From assembly GCA_036009105.1 (NCBI GenBank), contig DASYMJ010000169.1:1-19437 (forward strand): DNA of 19,437 nt. Reading direction: 5' to 3'. Shown piece after piece: positions 16,084 through 19,437 of the stretch. Below the pieces are notes generated by a model. It saw nothing but the letters and a program-made list of their open reading frames with translations, was not told where the DNA came from and did no database searches. Position 1 is the first letter of the stretch; each line of letters begins with the position of its first letter. Source of the stretch: JAFAVZ01 sp036009105. Lineage in GTDB: Bacteria > Acidobacteriota > Thermoanaerobaculia > Gp7-AA8. Position numbers and translations under genes: made by a program.

Positions 16084-16986
16084 ATGAGCGAAAAAGGGCA
16101 GATCATCGGCGGCCTCCTCGCGCCGCATCCTCCTCACATCGTGTACGGCGAGAACCACTGGCGCAACGAGCCGAAGTCGGAGTGCGGCTGGGAGGTCCTG
16201 CGCTGGGGCTACGAGCGCGCGCGGAAGCACTTCCTGGCCAAGAAGCCGGACGTCTTCCTGGTCCACTCCCCCCACTGGCAGACCGTGATCGGGCACCACT
16301 TCCTCGGCATCCCCGAGTTCCACGGCCTGTCGGTCGACCCGATCTTCCCGAATTTGTTTCGCTACCAGTACGACATCAAGGTGGACGTGGAGCTGGCGGA
16401 GCTGATCGCGGAGGAGGGGCGGCAGGACGGTCTGATCACGAAGATGATGCGCAACCCGCACTTCCGGGTGGACTACGGGACGATCGTGTCCTGCCACATG
16501 ATGAACCCCGACTGGGACGTCCCCATCGTCGGCATCTCCTCCAACAACTCGCCCTACTATTTCAGCAACGAGATGGGCCAGCAGCAGATGATCCGCCTCG
16601 GCCATGCGACGAAGCGGGCCATCGAACGCTCCGGCCGCCGCGCCGTGCTCCTCGCCTCGAACACCCTCTCCCATCGCCACTTCACCACCGAGCCCGAGAT
16701 CCCCGAGGACATGTCCCGCGAGCACGTGTACGAGCACTCCGGCTACCTGTGGGACATGAAGGTGATCGACCTGATGCGCCGCGGCCGCACCCGCGAGCTG
16801 ATCTCCGTGCTGCCGGAGTTCATGGACCACGCGGTGAGCGAGGTGAAAGCGGGATCGTTGGCGTGGATGCTGTCGGCGCTGGATTTCCCGAGTTACGAGG
16901 CGGAGGTTTATGGGTACTGGACGGTGATCGGGACGGGGAATGCGGTGGTGGGGTGGGATGCCGAAGCTTTTGCTGGCGCAAATTGA
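16084..16986 (+). CDS. amnB: 2-aminophenol 1,6-dioxygenase beta (catalytic) subunit, class III extradiol (LigB) family
   Basis: A 300-residue non-heme iron dioxygenase that should open the ring of an ortho-aminophenol. APHPPH gives iron ligand H15, LVHSPHW gives H64, and SEVKAG gives E253. The catalytic acid-base histidine is H197 in NTLSHRHF. All four lie two residues after the AmnB positions I recall (H13, H62, E251, H195), a strong match to the aminophenol subgroup over protocatechuate or catechol enzymes. The exact substrate is open; 2-aminophenol and 3-hydroxyanthranilate-type compounds are candidates. The final TGA lies in the first 7-bp unit of the repeat array flanking the four-helix-bundle module, so the last residues may not be original. 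The alpha subunit gene follows 429 bp later. Confidence 0.88.
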   Translation: MSEKGQIIGGLLAPHPPHIVYGENHWRNEPKSECGWEVLRWGYERARKHFLAKKPDVFLVHSPHWQTVIGHHFLGIPEFHGLSVDPIFPNLFRYQYDIKVDVELAELIAEEGRQDGLITKMMRNPHFRVDYGTIVSCHMMNPDWDVPIVGISSNNSPYYFSNEMGQQQMIRLGHATKRAIERSGRRAVLLASNTLSHRHFTTEPEIPEDMSREHVYEHSGYLWDMKVIDLMRRGRTRELISVLPEFMDHAVSEVKAGSLAWMLSALDFPSYEAEVYGYWTVIGTGNAVVGWDAEAFAGAN

Positions 16987-17010
16987 AAATGGAAAATTGA
17001 AAATTGAAAA
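16983..17010 (+). repeat. Tandem array of four TTGAAAA units (left end)
   Basis: Units start at 16983, 16990, 16997 and 17004; only the second differs (TGGAAAA). The first unit contains the TGA stop of amnB, and the last begins with the TTG that may start the four-helix-bundle gene. Confidence 0.85.
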
Positions 17011-17369
17011 AGGAGAGTGGGAGAGGGGTTGATCTGCGAGAGCGGGCGTTCGAGTTCGCTTGTGCGGTCGTGCAAGTGCATCGCGAGATCTATCGGCGGG
17101 AGCCTTCGCTGCGCGACATCGGCAGACAGGCGACGGCTGCCGCGGGATCCATCGGCGCCAATCTGGAGGAAGCAGATGCGGCGCAGAGTCGCGCGGATTT
17201 TGTCTCGAAGTGCAACATCGCATTGAAAGAAGCGCGCGAGACACGATACTGGCTGCGCATCCTCCACCGAATCCTGAAGGGCGAGCGGATTCCACGACTC
17301 ATCGACGAATCAACAGAACTGATTGCCATCCTGACGACGATCGTCCGGAAAACGAAAGAGCGCCCGTGA
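17004..17369 (+). CDS. Four-helix-bundle protein (S23 / 23S rRNA intervening-sequence protein family)
   Basis: A 121-residue helical protein. Signatures are DLRERAFEFACAVVQVHREIY, then SLRDIGRQATAAAGSIGANLEEADAAQSRADFVSKCNIALKEARETRYWLRIL and a final helix. The 'S...NiaEG..r....f......A..ea.E..y.L' pattern is the TIGR02436-type four-helix bundle, related in fold to the Avd proteins of diversity-generating retroelements. The function of free-standing copies is unknown. The start is uncertain: TTG 17004 lies inside the last repeat unit, and AAGGAG at 17010-17015 comes after it. No ATG or GTG exists in frame near the true N-terminus. Base composition is less GC-biased than the neighbours, fitting recent arrival. 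Confidence 0.8.
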   Translation: MKKESGRGVDLRERAFEFACAVVQVHREIYRREPSLRDIGRQATAAAGSIGANLEEADAAQSRADFVSKCNIALKEARETRYWLRILHRILKGERIPRLIDESTELIAILTTIVRKTKERP

Positions 17370-17378
17370 TGATTCTTC

Positions 17379-17406
17379 TTTTCAATTTTCAATTTTCAAT
17401 TTTCAA
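17379..17406 (-). repeat. Tandem array of four TTTTCAA units (right end)
   Basis: Units start at 17379, 17386, 17393 and 17400, all identical. They are the inverse of the left array, so the two ends could pair over 28 bp. The array ends 9 bp before the ATG of the fused dioxygenase alpha-deaminase gene. Confidence 0.87.
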
Positions 17407-17415
17407 TTCGCCCGA

Positions 17416-18759
17416 ATGATCAAAACCGCGTACATCGTCCCCGGCCAACCCCACGTTTATCTCGCGCCGGATCGCAACCCCGGGTGGGCGTCCATCCGCC
17501 GCGCCTACGAACAGATCGGCCGCGAGATCGCCAGCTCCGGCGCCGAGCTCCTCCTCCTCTATTCCACCCAATGGTTCTCCGTCATCGGGCACCTTTTCCA
17601 GACCGATCCCAAGCCGGCGTGGACGCTCGTTGATCAGAACTGGTACGAGCTGGGGGAGATCCCGTACGAGTTGCGGATCGATCCGAAGTTTGGGGAGTTG
17701 TACGCGTCCATCGCGAAGCAGCATGGGTTGCAGACGGCGACGGTGGCGTATCACGGGTTTCCGGTCGATGCGGGGACGGTGGTCGCGTTGAAGCTGCTCA
17801 ATCCGGACAATGCGATTCCGGCCTCCGTCGTCTCCTGCAACATCTACGCGGAGCGGGAGGAGACGCGGGTCCTGGGGCGGGCGGCGAGGGAGGCGATCGA
17901 CCGGTACGGCAGGAAGACCATCGTCGTGTGTGTGACCAGCCTGTCGAACCGCTACGAGGTCGGCGAGATCGATCAGGCGAACGACCGCATCTCCTCGGCC
18001 AAGGACGACGAGTGGAATCGCAAGATCCTGGAGATGCTGGGGGAGGGGCGGCTGGAGGACGTGGCGCAGGTGGCGAGGGAGTTCGGGCGCGAGGCGAACG
18101 CGGACATGGGCTTCAAGGGCATCTGGTGGCTGGCCTCCCTCCTCGGGGAGCACAACAAGTACGACGGCAAGGTGTGGGCGTACGCGCCGGTGTGGGGAAC
18201 AGGCAACGCGATCGTGGAGCTCACGCCGTCCAACAAGGAGCTCGATTTCGAGAAGGAGTTCGACGAAGGGCCGGCGGTGAGCTTCGTCCCGGATGCCGGC
18301 AGCGGCACGGGGCTGGAGTCGCACAACGTTTTGGCCGAGGGACCGGCGGTGCATGAGGCGAGCGGGATGTCGTCGCAGGACGACATCGTGATCACGGAGA
18401 AGGCGGCGCCGCCGGTGGGGCCGTATCCGCATGCGCGGCGCGTGGGGAACCTGCTGTTCCTCTCCGGCATCGGGCCGCGGCGGCCGGGCACGGGGGAGAT
18501 TCCGGGCAAGGACGACGTCGAGATCCAGACCCGCGCCGTGATCGACAACCTGCGCGCCATCCTGGAAGAAGCAGGCAGCAAGCTGGAGAACGTCCTCGAC
18601 GTGACGGTGTACCTCACGAACATGCAGCGCGACTTCAAGCGCTTCAACGAGGTGTACGGGGAGTACTTCGGCAGAATCCAGCCGACGCGCACCACGGTGG
18701 GCGTCGACTCGCTGCCGACGCCCATCGTGGTCGAGCTCAAAGTGATCGCCAGCGTATGA
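17416..18759 (+). CDS. Fusion of aminophenol dioxygenase alpha subunit (AmnA-like) and RidA-type 2-aminomuconate deaminase (AmnD-like)
   Basis: A 447-residue two-domain protein. Residues 1 to about 275 are a LigB-fold paralogue of the AmnB protein before it (shared WGTGNAIV/IGTGNAVV near the end). The iron ligands are gone: VPGQPHVYL and YSTQWFS replace the APHPPH and HSPHW motifs. This is what the non-catalytic AmnA subunit looks like. After an acidic, glycine-rich linker (about 276-320), residues 320-447 form a RidA/YjgF domain: GPYPHARRVGNLLFLSG, QTRAVIDNLRAILEEAG and TRTTVGVDSLPTPIVVEL. Its Arg425 and Glu440 match the catalytic pair of E. coli RidA (R105, E120). The domain likely deaminates 2-aminomuconate to 4-oxalocrotonate. 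Met318 could start a free deaminase of 130 residues. The stop overlaps kynB (ATGA). Confidence 0.87.
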   Translation: MIKTAYIVPGQPHVYLAPDRNPGWASIRRAYEQIGREIASSGAELLLLYSTQWFSVIGHLFQTDPKPAWTLVDQNWYELGEIPYELRIDPKFGELYASIAKQHGLQTATVAYHGFPVDAGTVVALKLLNPDNAIPASVVSCNIYAEREETRVLGRAAREAIDRYGRKTIVVCVTSLSNRYEVGEIDQANDRISSAKDDEWNRKILEMLGEGRLEDVAQVAREFGREANADMGFKGIWWLASLLGEHNKYDGKVWAYAPVWGTGNAIVELTPSNKELDFEKEFDEGPAVSFVPDAGSGTGLESHNVLAEGPAVHEASGMSSQDDIVITEKAAPPVGPYPHARRVGNLLFLSGIGPRRPGTGEIPGKDDVEIQTRAVIDNLRAILEEAGSKLENVLDVTVYLTNMQRDFKRFNEVYGEYFGRIQPTRTTVGVDSLPTPIVVELKVIASV

Positions 18760-19376
18760 CCCGCATCATCGACATCTCTCCCCTGATCGACCCGGCGATC
18801 CACGTCTGGCCGGGGGACACGCCGTACTCGCGCGCCATCAACCTCGACATGAACGCGGGCGCGAACATCACGCTGAGCGCGATCACCACCACCGTGCACG
18901 TCGGCGCGCATACCGACGCGCCGAATCACTACGTGGCGAATGGGGCGGACATCTCCGAGCGGAGCCTCGACTACTACCTCGGTCCGTGCGTGGTGATCAC
19001 GGCCCAAGTCGAGCGCGGTGAGCGGATCATGCACGTCGACAAAGAGAAGGTCACCGCCAAGAGAGTGCTCCTCCGAACCAACACCTTCCCCGATCCGCGC
19101 AACTGGAACAACGACTTTGCCTCCCTCTCGCCGGAGCTCGTCGATGCGCTGCACGAGCTGGGCGTGATCCTGATCGGCATCGATACGCCGTCCGTCGATC
19201 CGTTCGATTCGAAGGCGCTCGAGGCGCACAACGCGTTCGCCCGGCACGACATGGCCACGCTGGAAGGCATCGTGCTGGGTGGCGTGGAAGACGGAGAGTA
19301 CGAGCTGATCGCCCTGCCGCTGAAGTTGAAGCACGCGGACGCCAGCCCGGTGCGGGCCGTGCTGAGAGGAATGTAG
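18756..19376 (+). CDS. kynB: Kynurenine formamidase (KynB, cyclase family)
   Basis: A 206-residue metal hydrolase that converts N-formylkynurenine to kynurenine in tryptophan breakdown. The family metal motif HVGAHTDAPNH gives H48, H52, D54 and H58, and the C-terminal H158 and E170 (AFARHDMATLEG) complete the two-zinc site. Start ISPLIDPAIHVWPGDTPY and ending LIALPLKL are characteristic of KynB, and the length matches (about 207-210). ATG 18756 overlaps the stop of the fused dioxygenase-deaminase gene, so this is the third catabolic gene of that operon. No tryptophan dioxygenase, kynureninase or kynurenine monooxygenase gene lies in the window. Another cyclase-family amide hydrolase is a less likely alternative. 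The last codons ATG TAG are the first bases of palindromic repeat copy 4. Confidence 0.87.
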   Translation: MTRIIDISPLIDPAIHVWPGDTPYSRAINLDMNAGANITLSAITTTVHVGAHTDAPNHYVANGADISERSLDYYLGPCVVITAQVERGERIMHVDKEKVTAKRVLLRTNTFPDPRNWNNDFASLSPELVDALHELGVILIGIDTPSVDPFDSKALEAHNAFARHDMATLEGIVLGGVEDGEYELIALPLKLKHADASPVRAVLRGM

Positions 19377-19437
19377 GGCCGGCTCTCAGCCGGCCCAATC
19401 GCAGCATACCGGATCGGCCACCATTGGGCCGGCTGAG
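19371..19437. repeat. Palindromic intergenic repeat, copy 4 (cut by window end)
   Basis: The left arm ATGTAGGGCCGGCT, core GCATACCGGATCGG and most of the right arm (CATTGGGCCGGCTGAG) are present; the last ~15 bp lie beyond the window. It supplies the TAG stop of kynB and marks the end of the catabolic operon. Confidence 0.92.

Larger units (their letters stand above)
16983..17406. mobile_element. Putative mobile module: four-helix-bundle gene between inverted 7-bp repeat arrays
   Basis: Four units of TTGAAAA (the second is TGGAAAA) at 16983-17010 are matched in inverse by four units of TTTTCAA at 17379-17406. They frame a single small gene in an otherwise GC-rich operon. The module separates the two dioxygenase subunit genes. 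No transposase is present, so any movement would depend on factors in trans. That it is an insertion is inferred from its structure and AT-rich ends. Confidence 0.6.

Noticed and set aside
15264..17000. Long + strand open frame (578 codons) spanning the LodA-like and amnB genes
   Set aside because: It crosses two well-supported genes on opposite strands and shows Arg/His/Pro-rich low-complexity translation; no family recognised.
17004..17369. Intervening sequence within a 23S rRNA gene
   Set aside because: The protein belongs to that family, but no rRNA sequence surrounds it; protein genes flank it directly.
16983..17406. CRISPR array or classical insertion sequence
   Set aside because: Repeat units are 7 bp without spacers and face each other. 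There is no transposase or Cas gene.

Overview
The window is dense, high-GC DNA from a Gram-negative, outer-membrane-bearing bacterium. Bacillithiol genes (bshC end, bshB1, bshA) sit beside a FadL-like outer-membrane protein, a lipoprotein peptidase and a Tat-exported quinoprotein. That mix suggests Acidobacteriota or a similar phylum, but this is an inference without a marker gene or database search. No tRNA, rRNA, CRISPR array or transposase was seen.

Positions 1-2000 (+) hold a tightly overlapping bacillithiol operon: the tail of bshC, then bshB1 and bshA, ending at a hairpin that contains the bshA stop codon. Positions 2021-4842 (-) hold a small membrane protein gene followed by a Slt-type lytic transglycosylase. 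proS (4905-6620, +) is divergent from them. Next come a FadL/OmpP1-like outer-membrane protein (6733-8112, +), a VanX-type D,D-dipeptidase lipoprotein (8195-8842, -) and, divergent from it across 21 bp, a luciferase-like flavin oxidoreductase with a small partner gene (8864-10305, +).

From 10395 to 19376 the window carries an aminophenol/kynurenine-type catabolic island. It contains an asparaginase-II-family hydrolase overlapping an ALDH8A1-like 2-aminomuconic-semialdehyde dehydrogenase. It also has an extradiol dioxygenase catalytic subunit (AmnB-like) and a single protein that fuses the non-catalytic alpha subunit (AmnA-like) to a RidA-family 2-aminomuconate deaminase. The last gene is a kynurenine formamidase (KynB). 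Together these would feed tryptophan-derived aminophenols through ring cleavage, semialdehyde oxidation and deamination. Between the two halves, on the - strand, lies a LodA/LodB-type cysteine tryptophylquinone oxidase with its flavoprotein maturase.

Four copies of an ~82-bp palindromic repeat (6631, 8112, 10300, 19371) lie directly at gene ends and sometimes supply the stop codon. A separate module, a four-helix-bundle protein gene framed by inverted arrays of four 7-bp repeats (16983-17406), has entered the dioxygenase operon between its two subunit genes. Several genes at the head of a transcription unit have a TANNNT box 6-9 nt before the start codon and no Shine-Dalgarno sequence, which suggests leaderless transcription. 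The ansA-like/ALDH and amnB units share an identical 11-mer at that place.
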